From the NCBI GenBank assembly GCA_964355945.1, contig CAYHGE010000007.1, positions 1 through 64,000 of the forward strand: a DNA stretch of 64,000 bases, given 5' to 3'. A model generated the notes under the pieces. That model ran no database searches and was not told where the DNA came from. It worked only from the letters and a program-made list of their open reading frames with translations. The translations under genes were made by a program, and so were the position numbers. Below are positions 35,552 through 45,438 of the stretch, one piece after another. Position 1 is the first letter of the stretch; each line of letters begins with the position of its first letter. The DNA is from CAIVAT01 sp964355945. GTDB lineage: Bacteria > Bacteroidota > Bacteroidia > Bacteroidales > FEN-979.

Positions 35552-36721
35552 TTATCTGACCCTTTTCCCGGCGACATGTTCCAGGTTCTGCAGCATCCCG
35601 GAAGGATCTTCGAAGCGGTTGGTGAGCATCATCGCGGCAATGATATAGGGTTTAAAGCCAGCCTGCTTGTACAAAGGTACACGATAGCGTTCAAAAACAG
35701 TGGCAGCCACTTCACCTTCATTGCATGAAACTCCTGAGATGTCTGCAGGCAGGCAATGCATGTACAGCGCTTTTCCCTCTATTGTAAGCTTCATTTTTTC
35801 TTCGGTACACTCCCAGTTTTTATATTTTGCATTGTTGGCAAGGCACTCTTTTTCCAGTCCTTTGAGGCCATCATGGTCGTTGTTCCGAAGCAGTCCGGTT
35901 CGCCTTTCCATTACGTGAAACGGAGCCCAGCTCTTGGGATAGACGATGTCAGCATCTTTAAAAGCCTCTTCCATGGAGTTCACCACCCGGAAATTACCAC
36001 CACTTTCATCGGCTTGTTTTCCGGATAATTCAACTACTTCGGGGATAAGTCCGTAGCCCTCCGGGTATGCCAGGTCGACCTTCATTCCCATCCGGGTCAT
36101 CAACCCGATGATGCCTTGGGGAACAGAGAGTGGCTTCCCATAACTTGGTGAATAGGCCCAGGTCATGGCTATTTTTTTGCCCTTCAGATTTTCCAGTGAA
36201 CCGAAAACCGTCTTAAGGTGCAGCAGGTCAGCCATGGATTGTGTTGGGTGATCAATGTCGCACTGCAGGTTGATGATGCCCGGCCGCTGGGGCAATACGC
36301 CATCGGCAAATGCTTCATCGAGCGCAGCTCCAACTTCGCGCATATAGGTGTTTCCTGCACCAAGGTACATATCATCGCGGATGCCGATGATGTCGCTGAG
36401 GAAGGAGATCATGGCAGAAGTTTCCCGCACGGTTTCACCATGCGCAATCTGTGATTTGCCTTCGTCAAGGTCCTGTACTGCCAGTCCCAGCAGATTGGCC
36501 GCGGAGGCAAAGGAAAACCTGGTCCTGGTTGAGTTGTCACGAAACTGTGAAATGGCAAGTCCGGAGTCGAAACACCTCGGTGAGATGTTCCGGTCACGGA
36601 GCATTTTCAGGTCTTCTGCAACTGTAAGAATTGTTTCAAGGTCTTCAAGGCTCTTTTCCCAGGTCAGGAGGAAGTCTTTGCCATAAAGGCCGGCAGTGGA
36701 TGATGTTTTTTTTGTATTCAT
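35552..36721 (-). CDS. ygeW: Knotted carbamoyltransferase YgeW
   Basis: 389 residues. The carbamoyl-phosphate loop FRDNSTRTRFSFAS near residue 60 is the YgeW-type variant of the STRTR motif of aspartate/ornithine carbamoyltransferases. Other motifs are GETVRETSAMISF, DIDHPTQSMADLLHL and HCLPADISG. In purine clusters it is thought to work in the phosphorolytic direction, releasing carbamoyl phosphate from a ureido intermediate for ATP recovery (established for the family only as a proposal). A carbamate kinase is not in this window. It lies 6 bp after ygeY, so the two form an operon. Confidence 0.88.
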   Translation of the reverse strand: MNTKKTSSTAGLYGKDFLLTWEKSLEDLETILTVAEDLKMLRDRNISPRCFDSGLAISQFRDNSTRTRFSFASAANLLGLAVQDLDEGKSQIAHGETVRETSAMISFLSDIIGIRDDMYLGAGNTYMREVGAALDEAFADGVLPQRPGIINLQCDIDHPTQSMADLLHLKTVFGSLENLKGKKIAMTWAYSPSYGKPLSVPQGIIGLMTRMGMKVDLAYPEGYGLIPEVVELSGKQADESGGNFRVVNSMEEAFKDADIVYPKSWAPFHVMERRTGLLRNNDHDGLKGLEKECLANNAKYKNWECTEEKMKLTIEGKALYMHCLPADISGVSCNEGEVAATVFERYRVPLYKQAGFKPYIIAAMMLTNRFEDPSGMLQNLEHVAGKRVR

Positions 36722-36727
36722 GGGAAC

Positions 36728-37921
36728 TTATTCGGATAAGTAATATGCAATTGCTGTATAAAATGCTGATGCCGCCACCAGATCGCTCACCAGCACCTTT
36801 TCGTTCGGAGCGTGGGCGAGAACTTCATTTCCCGGTCCAAACCCGATACACGGGATCTTGTAGTAGCCGTTAATGGTAACTCCGTTGGTAGAAAAGGTCC
36901 ATTTATCGGTGAGCGGCTCCTTGTCGAAGAGACCTGCAAAGGCCTCCTGGGCACGAACAACGAGATGATGATCCTCTTCGATTTTCCAGGTAGGATAGTA
37001 CTTCTCCATTCCGTATTGAAGCCCGGTATATGCAGTCTCCTTGTATTGCAGCACTTCAACGACTGCATCCATCTCTTTTACTATTTCCCGGATCTCAGCC
37101 AGGGCCGATTCTTTGGTTTCGCCCCAGGTAAGCCGGCGGTCGAGGTGAATGCGGGCATAGTCGGCCACTGCACATAGGGAGGGGCTTCCTGAAACAAATT
37201 CAGAAAGGGTCACACTGCCTTTTCCCAGGAATTCATCGGATTGCAACCGTTCGTTCAGTTGTTCGATGGCGAGACAGGCACGGGAGGCCATATAGATCGC
37301 GTTTTTTCCGCGTTCAGGGGCTGATCCGTGGGAAGAGATGCCTTTAAAAGTAACGGCAATCTCCATTCTTCCTCGGTGACCACGGTAGATGTTGAGGTTG
37401 GTTGGTTCGGTGATGACCACAAAATCAGGAACGATCTTCTCCTCTTCCACAATGTATTTCCAGCACAAACCGTCGCAATCCTCTTCCATGACAGTCCCGG
37501 TGAAGTATATGGTGAGGTCGCGGTCGAATGCGAGTTCCTTGAGCATACGCCCGGCAGTGACAAATGCGGCCGGACCGCCTTTCTGGTCGACCGTTCCGCG
37601 GCCATGGACAAATCCGTCACGGATTTCTCCGGAAAATGGGTCGGTTGACCAGTTGGCGAGAATTCCGGTATCTACAGTATCGATATGACCATCAAATGCA
37701 AGGATTTTGCTGCCGTTTCCGATCCGGCCGATCACATTGCCAAGTCCGTCGGTGCGTACTTCATCGAATCCGGCCTCCACCATCTGGCGCTTCAGCTCTT
37801 CAGCCATGGCTTTTTCCCCGGTGCTGAGGGAGGTGATTTTAATGAGTTTTGAGAGGTTATTTGCAGTGTAGTCCTGATATGATTCTGCAAGTGCGTTGAT
37901 TTTTTTCAGAAGTTCTTCCAA
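36728..37921 (-). CDS. ygeY: YgeY-type metallohydrolase (M20 peptidase family)
   Basis: 397 residues. The M20 di-zinc site is intact: LAFDGHIDTVDTG, GRGTVDQKGGPAAF, EEDCDGL and HAPNEKV; KWTFSTNGVTINGYYKIPCIGFGPG is specific to the YgeY group. Family proteins hydrolyse amide or ureido bonds; in purine breakdown this fits a ureido-amino-acid step. The start is TTG at 37921: an in-frame stop lies one codon before it, and the next ATG (codon 38) would cut into the conserved domain. It is the first gene of a ygeY-ygeW operon. Confidence 0.85.
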   Translation of the reverse strand: MEELLKKINALAESYQDYTANNLSKLIKITSLSTGEKAMAEELKRQMVEAGFDEVRTDGLGNVIGRIGNGSKILAFDGHIDTVDTGILANWSTDPFSGEIRDGFVHGRGTVDQKGGPAAFVTAGRMLKELAFDRDLTIYFTGTVMEEDCDGLCWKYIVEEEKIVPDFVVITEPTNLNIYRGHRGRMEIAVTFKGISSHGSAPERGKNAIYMASRACLAIEQLNERLQSDEFLGKGSVTLSEFVSGSPSLCAVADYARIHLDRRLTWGETKESALAEIREIVKEMDAVVEVLQYKETAYTGLQYGMEKYYPTWKIEEDHHLVVRAQEAFAGLFDKEPLTDKWTFSTNGVTINGYYKIPCIGFGPGNEVLAHAPNEKVLVSDLVAASAFYTAIAYYLSE

Positions 37922-38019
37922 GGTTCAAGTAATTTTGAGGTTCAAATAGCACGCAAAGGTAAGAATCTTCCGGATCAAAGCAGGTCAGATATAGTTTTCA
38001 TTCATCCTTCGCATTCTCA

Positions 38020-38227
38020 GATTTCTCCTTTCAGTCCACATACGGTGACCATTTCAAACATACGATCGTGGATCTTTGATTTTGGCACATTTTGCAATTC
38101 TGCTGCAAACCGCATATAATCTATTACAGGCATATTCCTGTTCACCGGTATTCACTTTGAATGAGATGTTGTTAACAGCTTTTTGAAAGCCATAGCTTTT
38201 GGTCAGATTCTCAACACTTACTTCCAT
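38020..38227 (-). pseudogene. gldA: gldA relic (gliding ABC ATPase), internally deleted
   Basis: The minus strand from ATG at 38227 reads MEVSVENLTKSYGFQKAVNNI, then SFKVNTGE, the N-terminus of a GldA-type ABC ATPase. The frame is then broken: after a deletion of roughly 60 codons (including Walker A) the sequence continues in another frame as NMPVIDYMRFAAELQNVPKS and KIHDRMFEMVTVCGLKGEI, then TGA at 38017-38019. Both pieces match neighbouring GldA regions in the right order. About 75% of the gene is gone. It fills part of the 499-bp space between ygeY and the PAS kinase; the remaining A/T-rich 190 bp before 38421 shows no other gene. Confidence 0.75.
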
Positions 38228-38420
38228 AAGGAGTTCATTTTAAACAGATGATGAATTTTAAAAATCGGCGACAAAAAAAAAAAGAAAAATATCAAACACA
38301 TTTTTGTCTGTTTTTTTTTACTTTAGCACACAAGATTCAACGGCTGTCCGAAGGCCAAAACCCGGGCCTTCAAACAATAAATTTCTGATACAACGGATTT
38401 GTACAATAAATCATGAGAAC

Positions 38421-40973
38421 ATGAACAGTGGCTTTCTTCTGGAAACCAAGGAAAATCTGGAGTTAATCTTCAACACCATCCCGGATGCTGCCATAATATC
38501 ACGGTTAACCGATGGCTTGGTGGTCGCAGTAAATGACGGTTTTACTAAAATTACAGGTTTCAAACGCGAAGAAATTATTGGTACATCGGGTGATGAAATT
38601 AAGCTGTGGAAAAATCCGGAAGAACGTCAATCGGTTGTTAATGAGCTTCTTGAAAATGGTGTTTGTGAAAATTTTGAAGGAACATTCTCGCGGAAAAACG
38701 GCAGTACCCTGACAGGTCTGGTATCGGCAAAATCATTTATGCTTCATGATGTTTTGCATATCATAGGTATAGTCCGCGACATAACCGAACGTAAAAAATC
38801 CGAACAAGCCCTCCGTGACAGTGAAGCACGGTTTCGCAGCTATTTTGAATTACCGCTTATCGGGATTACCATCACCTCACTTGAAAAAGGCTGGATTGAA
38901 GCCAATAAAGGAATCTCGGATATGTTGGGTTATTCAATGGAGGAGTTGTCAGCCCTTACCTGGGCAGATTTGACTTATCCTGATGACCTGGCAGCCGACG
39001 AAGAACAGTTTACCCGGGTATTATCAGATCAGCAGGATACCTACTTCCTCGAAAAGAGGTTTATCTGTAAAAACAAGGAGATTATCTGGACCCACCTGTC
39101 GGTTGGCTGTGTTCGAAAGCCCGACCGATCGGTGGATTACATGGTAGCCCTTCTTGAAAATATTACAAAACGAAAATTGGCGGAAGAAGCCTTGAGGAAA
39201 AGTGAAGAAAAATTTCGTTCCCTTTACGAAAATATGAGCGAAGGATCAGCCATGCACACCCTCGTTTACAATGATCAGGGAGTTCCTGAGGATTACCTTA
39301 TCATGGAGGTCAACCCTGCATTCGAGGCTCAGCTGGGAATATCGAGGGATATCGTTATTAACAAAACAAGCAGGGACGCTTATGGTGTTGATGAACCTCC
39401 GTTTTTTGAAATCTATTCAAGGGTTGCGGTAACAGGGATACCTGAGTCTTTTGAAACCTATTATGTGCCCCTTGAAAAGTATTTTTCGATATCTGTCTAT
39501 AGCCCCTACAAGGGTAGTTTTGCCACCATATTTAACAATATCACCGACCGCAGGAATGCTGAGCTTGATTTACGTATCAGTCTGACAAAATACCGGGTTT
39601 TATTCGATATACTTCCCATCGGCATTACAATTTCGGATTCCAAAGGCAAGATCATCGAGTCGAACCAGATAGCTGAAACTTTGCTTGGCATCTCACGCGA
39701 AGAACAGGAGAATCGTTTGATTAACGGGCAGGAGTGGATCATGATCAGACCAGACGGAACAATCATGCCTGCGGATGAATATGCCAGTGTTCGGGCACTC
39801 AAAGAGGGATGCCGGGTAGATAATGTGGTAATGGGCATCGTTAAAGATAAAAACGAGATTATCTGGATTAATGTTTCTGCGGCACCAATCCCTATTGAAG
39901 GCTATGGTGTTGCGATCGTTTATAACGACATCACAGAATTGAAAAATGGCGAAGCAATACTTTTAAAAGCCATCCTGGATGCGGAAACAGCTAACAAGGC
40001 AAAAAGTGTCTTCCTGGCAAGTATGAGCCATGAAATCAGAACCCCTTTGAATGCCATTATTGGTTTTTCGCAGCTGATGAACCGCGATAAATCGTTGACT
40101 GAAATCCAGAATGAGTATAATGTGTCCATCACCCGCGCCGGAGAACATCTCTTAACGTTGATCAACGATATCCTTGAGCTAGCGAAAGTGGAAGCAGGAA
40201 AGGTTCTGTTAAATCCAATCAATTTGGATCTGATTACGTTTTTTAAAGATATTCAATTGATTTTCAAAGAGCGTGCACAATCAAAACAGATTCAGTTTGC
40301 ATTTGATATCTCGGGAAATATGCCACGTCATGTCGTGATGGATGAAAGTAAAATGCGCCAGGTGTTAATCAATCTCATTGACAATGCCATCAAATTTACA
40401 GATACGGGTGTAGTAAATGTTCATGCCACCTATGAAAAAGGCACCAATGGCAATGGCAAACTAGTTGTGGAAATTCAGGATTCTGGTGAAGGCATTGCAG
40501 AAGCGGAATTGGCGACTCTGTTCAAGCCCTTTGTGCAAACTACCTCCGGAGTCCAAAAAGGCAGCGGTACAGGTTTGGGGCTTGCCCTGAGCCGCGAACT
40601 TGCCATGCTGATGGGGGGTGACATAACGGTTTCAAGTACCATATGCAAGGGGTCGGTATTTACTGCCAGTGTCGCATTAAAAGAGGGACAATCCAGGGCA
40701 GGTGAAGCGTATGCCACAAAGCCTGTCATCGACTTTTCTGAACCAGTCTGCCTGAATGACGACGAGATTATTGCTTCCAGTGTGGAAAAATTACCGGAAC
40801 TGTTGAGGTTAAAGATGCTTGATTCGCTCGGGGTTGCTGATATCAACCAATTAAAAAAACTCATTAACACCATAGATCAGAATAATTCAGACCTTGCCAA
40901 ACTCTTTATGACCCTCGCAAAAAATTACGACTATGATCGTTTAAAAATGATCCTGACTAAAAACATTCCATGA
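38421..40973 (+). CDS. Multi-PAS sensor histidine kinase
   Basis: 850 residues from the ATG at 38421; the longer frame starting with TTG at 38304 adds an unlikely F/P-rich leader. Four PAS domains occupy about residues 10-500 (FNTIPDAAII, FRSYFELPLIGIT, FRSLYENMSEG, YRVLFDILPIGIT). HisKA has FLASMSHEIRTPLNAIIGF near 535, and the ATPase has N (LIDNAIKF), G1 (DSGEGI) and G2 (GTGLGLALS) boxes. No membrane segment, so it senses a cytosolic signal, possibly redox or a ligand bound by PAS. The C-terminal 90 residues resemble a helical extension common after such kinases. Its stop overlaps the start of the next kinase (ATGA), so the two are translated together. Confidence 0.88.
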   Translation: MNSGFLLETKENLELIFNTIPDAAIISRLTDGLVVAVNDGFTKITGFKREEIIGTSGDEIKLWKNPEERQSVVNELLENGVCENFEGTFSRKNGSTLTGLVSAKSFMLHDVLHIIGIVRDITERKKSEQALRDSEARFRSYFELPLIGITITSLEKGWIEANKGISDMLGYSMEELSALTWADLTYPDDLAADEEQFTRVLSDQQDTYFLEKRFICKNKEIIWTHLSVGCVRKPDRSVDYMVALLENITKRKLAEEALRKSEEKFRSLYENMSEGSAMHTLVYNDQGVPEDYLIMEVNPAFEAQLGISRDIVINKTSRDAYGVDEPPFFEIYSRVAVTGIPESFETYYVPLEKYFSISVYSPYKGSFATIFNNITDRRNAELDLRISLTKYRVLFDILPIGITISDSKGKIIESNQIAETLLGISREEQENRLINGQEWIMIRPDGTIMPADEYASVRALKEGCRVDNVVMGIVKDKNEIIWINVSAAPIPIEGYGVAIVYNDITELKNGEAILLKAILDAETANKAKSVFLASMSHEIRTPLNAIIGFSQLMNRDKSLTEIQNEYNVSITRAGEHLLTLINDILELAKVEAGKVLLNPINLDLITFFKDIQLIFKERAQSKQIQFAFDISGNMPRHVVMDESKMRQVLINLIDNAIKFTDTGVVNVHATYEKGTNGNGKLVVEIQDSGEGIAEAELATLFKPFVQTTSGVQKGSGTGLGLALSRELAMLMGGDITVSSTICKGSVFTASVALKEGQSRAGEAYATKPVIDFSEPVCLNDDEIIASSVEKLPELLRLKMLDSLGVADINQLKKLINTIDQNNSDLAKLFMTLAKNYDYDRLKMILTKNIP

Positions 40974-43900
40974 GAACTGATCCGGTATTAAAGGAAATTA
41001 TCAGGTTGAAATTTCCGCTGTTTCTTCTGGTGTGGCTCGCTACATTCGCGGGGTATTCATTCGGACAGACAAATATTGACAGCCTGATCCATGTTCTGAA
41101 ATCTGAACGTAGCCCGCGTGAAAGGCTTAATACAATGTTCCTATTGGCGGAAAATGAGCGTAATTACAAGGCAGCAGTGTCTTATGCTGAAAGAGCCATA
41201 AACCTCGCTGACTCACTGCGGCTTGAGGCTGATAAAGCGAAAGCATTAAACCTGAGTGGTGTCGCCTGGAAAAACTGGGGAGATAATCTAAGATCGATTG
41301 AACGCCTCTATGCGGCGCTTGATATTTACGAGAAATTAAATGACCGCCAGGCAAGTGCGTACGTTCTCATGAATATTGGAGAGACCTATCGCGCAAGCGC
41401 GCAGCATAAACAATCTCTGGTTTATCTTAACCGGGCGTTGGGTGTTTTTGAAACATATGCGGATAAGGAAGGGTTAGCCAAAACATACAACAGGCTGGCC
41501 GCAACAAGGTATGAGATTTTTTATAATCTACCGGATTTTAAGAGACTTGCGGATCAGTTTAGGACTTCCATGATGGATTTTTCACAGAAGGTGGTTGAAA
41601 ATGTTACGTTGAAAAAAGAAATGGACAAGTTATTGTACTGCATCAACAAGTCTGAATACTATGCAAAGGAGCTAAACCTCAATCAAATACTGATTTCGGA
41701 TGAAATACTTTTAACAGCCATTTATTCATCGACAAATCAACTGGAAAAGGCACTTGCGGGGTATGACAAGATTCTTCAGGACATAGAAAATGCAGGTGCA
41801 TTCCATGAGCTCCCGCTTGCATTGATCAACCTCTCCGGTATCTGCAAGCAGAAATCGGATATAGAGAAATCAACTGATTACGCAAATCAGGCGCTTGAAA
41901 TCGCACGTAAGGACAACATTAACGTATATATCTTAATGTCCACTTATAAGTTATATGATAATTATCTGTACATGAGAGATTATAAGAAAGCACATGAACT
42001 GTTATTAAATATTCATAAAATCAATCAGCAATATCATGAAGACGACTTTGCACTCCAGGTAAATGCAGTCAGACAGCAGGAAAGGATTCAAACAAGAGAG
42101 CGTGAAATCACTGCGAATAATTTTCATCTGATCTTTCTGTTTGTCTCCTTTTTCATCATCCTGTGCATTACCTCAATTTTTATCATCACATTATTCAGGA
42201 AAAACAAGAGGCTGAAAATTCTTGTGCAAGAGATCCACCACAAAAACCAAGTCATCAAACAACAGAATGATATACTTTCCATTGCCAACATTGAAAAGGA
42301 TAAATTTTTCTCCATCATCGCCCACGACATGCGTGGTCCGTTCAATGGCTTTCTGGGTTTAACTCAGATGATGGCAGAAGAGTTGCCAACGATGACATTT
42401 GAGCAGGTCCGGAATATCGCGCTGAATATGAAGAGATCGGCGGCAAATCTTTACCGTCTTCTTGAAAACCTGCTGCAATGGGCCAAGATGCATCAAGGGT
42501 TGATTCCCTGCAAGCCTGAACCGGTTTTATTGCGTTCTCTCATTTCTGAAAGTGTAAAAGTAATTCATTCATCAGCTAAAATAAAAGGAGTTGAAATCGT
42601 TTCCGACATCCCAAATGACCTGGTTGTTTCTGCGGATGTAAACATCCTCCAAACCATTATCAGGAACCTTGTTTCGAATGCATTGAAATTTACCCACTCA
42701 GGAGGAAAAATAAGCATTGCTGTGAGAAAGACAGGAGACAACCGCGTCGAGGTCTCCGTCAGCGACACCGGTATTGGAATGAGCCGCGATATGGTTGATG
42801 CCCTGTTCAGACTAGATGTTAGAACAAGCCGTCATGGCACGGAAGGGGAGCCAAGCACAGGTCTGGGTTTGATCATCTGCAAGGAATTTGTAGAGAAACA
42901 GGGAGGAAAATTGTTGGTGGAAAGCGAAGAGGGGAAGGGATCAAAATTTGCCTTTTCGCTTGACCTTGCAAATGAAGTCACCACCATTACCAGGCTCTTG
43001 TCACACACCGATATTGAATCCACTCCAACATTTTCAGAGGACATTGAACATTTGCCGGAAGGGATGAGGCTGAAAATACTCAATGATTTAGAGAACACAG
43101 TTCCCAACATTCTCATTGTTGATGATGTGACTGCGAACCTTCAAATTCTCGGGGATATGCTTGAAGGTGAAGGGTATAAAGTACGTCCAGTTCTCAGTGG
43201 AATTCAGGCAATGCAGGTCGCTGAAAGAGAAAGACCTGACCTGATCCTGCTCGACATCATGATGGCCGACATGGATGGATTTGAAGTTTGCCGTCTGCTG
43301 AAGGAAAATCCGGACCTTAACAGTGTCCCGGTTATCTTTATTAGTGCATTGAATGATGTAAATGATATTGTGAAAGCCCTGAATGTCGGCGGAGCAGATT
43401 ATATTACCAAACCATTTCAGGTGGAGGAGGTCAGGGCACGGGTTGCCATGCATCTCAAACTATACCGCCAAAGCAAAGAACTGCGTGAACTCAACAGAAC
43501 CTTAGACAACCGGGTGGAAGCGCGTACCAGGCAACTCGAAGTCACCAATAAGGAGCTTGAATTCCACCTGAAAGAGATAGAGCAGTTTACATATATCACT
43601 TCACATGATCTTCAGGAACCGTTACTGACACTGACCAATTTTACACAGCTTATCCAGGAGGAGTATGCCGGGAAACTCGACAAGGACGGCAATCAATACA
43701 TTGAATTTATTTACAATGCGGCAAACAGGATGAAGGGACTGGTAAAGGGTTTGCTTGACTATTCCTTCCTGGGTAAAGAAAGTGTCAGAAGTATTGTTGA
43801 CCTCAATAAGGTGGTTCATGATGCTATTGTTAACCTCGACGATTTGATAATTCCGAGTAAGGCAATCGTCAGAACGGAGGAATTACCCCAATGCAATGCC

Positions 43901-44248
43901 CATGAACCGGAACTTAAACTCTTGTTCCATAACCTGATAAGCAATGCGATAAAATTCGGTAAGCCTGATGTTATCCCTGAAATTGAGATCTCCGCCGAAA
44001 ACCTGGGGGATGAGTGGATATTTTCTGTTGCCGATAACGGAATAGGCATTGAGGAAAAGCACCGGGAGAAGGTGTTCGTTATTTTCAAGCAAATGCACAA
44101 GCGCAATGAATATGAAGGAACAGGAATCGGGCTTGCCCATTGCAAAAAAATCGTGGAACTTCATGGGGGCAGGATATGGGTAGAGGCCAACCCCAAAGGT
44201 GGATCAATTTTCAAATTTACCATACCCTTCAGGGTTAGTATCGTCTAA
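40970..44248 (+). CDS. TPR hybrid histidine kinase with two kinase cores
   Basis: 1092 residues. Signal segment at the N-terminus, TPR-like repeats to about residue 365, one transmembrane helix (FLFVSFFIILCITSIFIITLF, about 390). First kinase: HisKA with SIIAHDMRGPFNGFLG near 450 and ATPase with STGLGLIICKEF. Receiver about 712-830 with phospho-acceptor in DLILLDIMMADMDG and KPFQ. Second kinase: HisKA ITSHDLQEPLLTLT near 880 and ATPase with GIGIEEKHREKVF and GTGIGLAHCKKIVELHGGRIWV. Two full kinase cores around a receiver suggest an internal relay. It is coupled to the PAS kinase upstream by a 4-bp overlap, and no output regulator is adjacent. It converges with and overlaps the efflux adaptor gene by 4 bp. 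Confidence 0.88.
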   Translation: MRTDPVLKEIIRLKFPLFLLVWLATFAGYSFGQTNIDSLIHVLKSERSPRERLNTMFLLAENERNYKAAVSYAERAINLADSLRLEADKAKALNLSGVAWKNWGDNLRSIERLYAALDIYEKLNDRQASAYVLMNIGETYRASAQHKQSLVYLNRALGVFETYADKEGLAKTYNRLAATRYEIFYNLPDFKRLADQFRTSMMDFSQKVVENVTLKKEMDKLLYCINKSEYYAKELNLNQILISDEILLTAIYSSTNQLEKALAGYDKILQDIENAGAFHELPLALINLSGICKQKSDIEKSTDYANQALEIARKDNINVYILMSTYKLYDNYLYMRDYKKAHELLLNIHKINQQYHEDDFALQVNAVRQQERIQTREREITANNFHLIFLFVSFFIILCITSIFIITLFRKNKRLKILVQEIHHKNQVIKQQNDILSIANIEKDKFFSIIAHDMRGPFNGFLGLTQMMAEELPTMTFEQVRNIALNMKRSAANLYRLLENLLQWAKMHQGLIPCKPEPVLLRSLISESVKVIHSSAKIKGVEIVSDIPNDLVVSADVNILQTIIRNLVSNALKFTHSGGKISIAVRKTGDNRVEVSVSDTGIGMSRDMVDALFRLDVRTSRHGTEGEPSTGLGLIICKEFVEKQGGKLLVESEEGKGSKFAFSLDLANEVTTITRLLSHTDIESTPTFSEDIEHLPEGMRLKILNDLENTVPNILIVDDVTANLQILGDMLEGEGYKVRPVLSGIQAMQVAERERPDLILLDIMMADMDGFEVCRLLKENPDLNSVPVIFISALNDVNDIVKALNVGGADYITKPFQVEEVRARVAMHLKLYRQSKELRELNRTLDNRVEARTRQLEVTNKELEFHLKEIEQFTYITSHDLQEPLLTLTNFTQLIQEEYAGKLDKDGNQYIEFIYNAANRMKGLVKGLLDYSFLGKESVRSIVDLNKVVHDAIVNLDDLIIPSKAIVRTEELPQCNAHEPELKLLFHNLISNAIKFGKPDVIPEIEISAENLGDEWIFSVADNGIGIEEKHREKVFVIFKQMHKRNEYEGTGIGLAHCKKIVELHGGRIWVEANPKGGSIFKFTIPFRVSIV

Positions 44249-45426
44249 CAGCTCATCTCCCCGGCGTTTTTCATTGCCGAAAGCAGGTTGTAGGCGCCTT
44301 TAATAACCACTTTGGCGGTTTTCAGGTCAAACCCATCGGGCAACCTGACTTCGGTAAACCCTTCGTCGGTTACACCTTTCGAAACCTCAACCATTTTGTA
44401 TTCAGTGAATTGCCTGCCACCTTCTTCCTTGTTTTTGTCGAAAATAAAGATATAATCCTTGTCGTCGAAACTTACAATGGCCTCCGAAGGAAGAGCAGTA
44501 ACCTGGCTCGTGGTGGCCTCGATGATGGCATTCACATACATTCCTGGGAGCAGATTCTTGCATGTACCTGAAACAGTGGCATATACTTTATATGTTTTAT
44601 CGCTGCCCACCGACCGGCCAGTCTGGTAAATTACTGCTTCGTGCTGCTCGGATTCATTGTTTATAAAAAAGCGGATTTTCTGACCTGCCGATACTTTATC
44701 TGCATCTTTTTCAAAAAGTGTCAGTTCGAGATATAACTTGTCGCTGTTTACAATTTCAAAAAGCACATCGGTTGGTGCAACATACTTGCCAATATTGATA
44801 TTAACGGCTTTCACGAATCCTGTAATGGGAGATACCAGCGCAACCGACCTGCTGATATCGTCTTCATGCAAGGTCACCGGGTTGATTGTGATCATGGCCA
44901 GCTTTTGTTCGTAGGCCTTCACCTGCGCCTTCAGACTCTTGTACTCGGATGTGACCTTTTGCAGGTTCTGTTGAGAATAAACATCCTCTTTGTATAATTC
45001 GGTGTGTCGTTTATATTCAGCTTCTGCAAATTCGAGTTTGCTCCTGGCATCGAGATAGTTTTGCTGAATATCGACAAATTCCTGGTTTTCAAGAATGGCA
45101 AGGGTTTGTCCTTTTGTTACCCGGTTACCCGGCATCAGCGTGGTGCTTTTTACAAAACCTCCAAAAGGCATGCATACAGTTGCAAGGTTCTCTGGTGAAA
45201 CACCGACTGCCCCATTTACTTTGAGATTGCCGCTCAGCGAACGCAACTCAATGACTCCTGTCTCTATCTTTGCGAGTGCGATCTGATCTGCCCTCAATTC
45301 AACGATATCAGGGGGCAAATTTTCAACGGATTTGGCTTCTTCGGCCTTTTTATCTCCGTTACAGGAAACAATGAGGCCAATCAGTGTTATAAAAATGACA
45401 TTGGGAAAGAATCTGTATTTTTTCAT
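44245..45426 (-). CDS. CusB/CzcB-type efflux adaptor lipoprotein
   Basis: 393 residues. Lipobox LIGLIVSC places it as a lipoprotein in the periplasm. The biotinyl-lipoyl half motifs (VTKGQTLAILENQEFVDIQQ and VSPITGFVKAVNINIGKYV) surround a coiled-coil hairpin, the standard membrane-fusion-protein layout. It links the RND pump encoded just upstream to its outer-membrane partner for export of metal ions. Metal specificity is not clear from this chain. It follows the CusA-TolC gene by 12 bp in one operon. Confidence 0.88.
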   Translation of the reverse strand: MKKYRFFPNVIFITLIGLIVSCNGDKKAEEAKSVENLPPDIVELRADQIALAKIETGVIELRSLSGNLKVNGAVGVSPENLATVCMPFGGFVKSTTLMPGNRVTKGQTLAILENQEFVDIQQNYLDARSKLEFAEAEYKRHTELYKEDVYSQQNLQKVTSEYKSLKAQVKAYEQKLAMITINPVTLHEDDISRSVALVSPITGFVKAVNINIGKYVAPTDVLFEIVNSDKLYLELTLFEKDADKVSAGQKIRFFINNESEQHEAVIYQTGRSVGSDKTYKVYATVSGTCKNLLPGMYVNAIIEATTSQVTALPSEAIVSFDDKDYIFIFDKNKEEGGRQFTEYKMVEVSKGVTDEGFTEVRLPDGFDLKTAKVVIKGAYNLLSAMKNAGEMSC

Positions 45427-45438
45427 GTTTGTGATGAT

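Noticed and set aside
38304..38420. Extra 39 residues on the PAS kinase
   Set aside because: The frame starts at TTG in a T-run and encodes an atypical leader; the ATG at 38421 precedes the first PAS domain.
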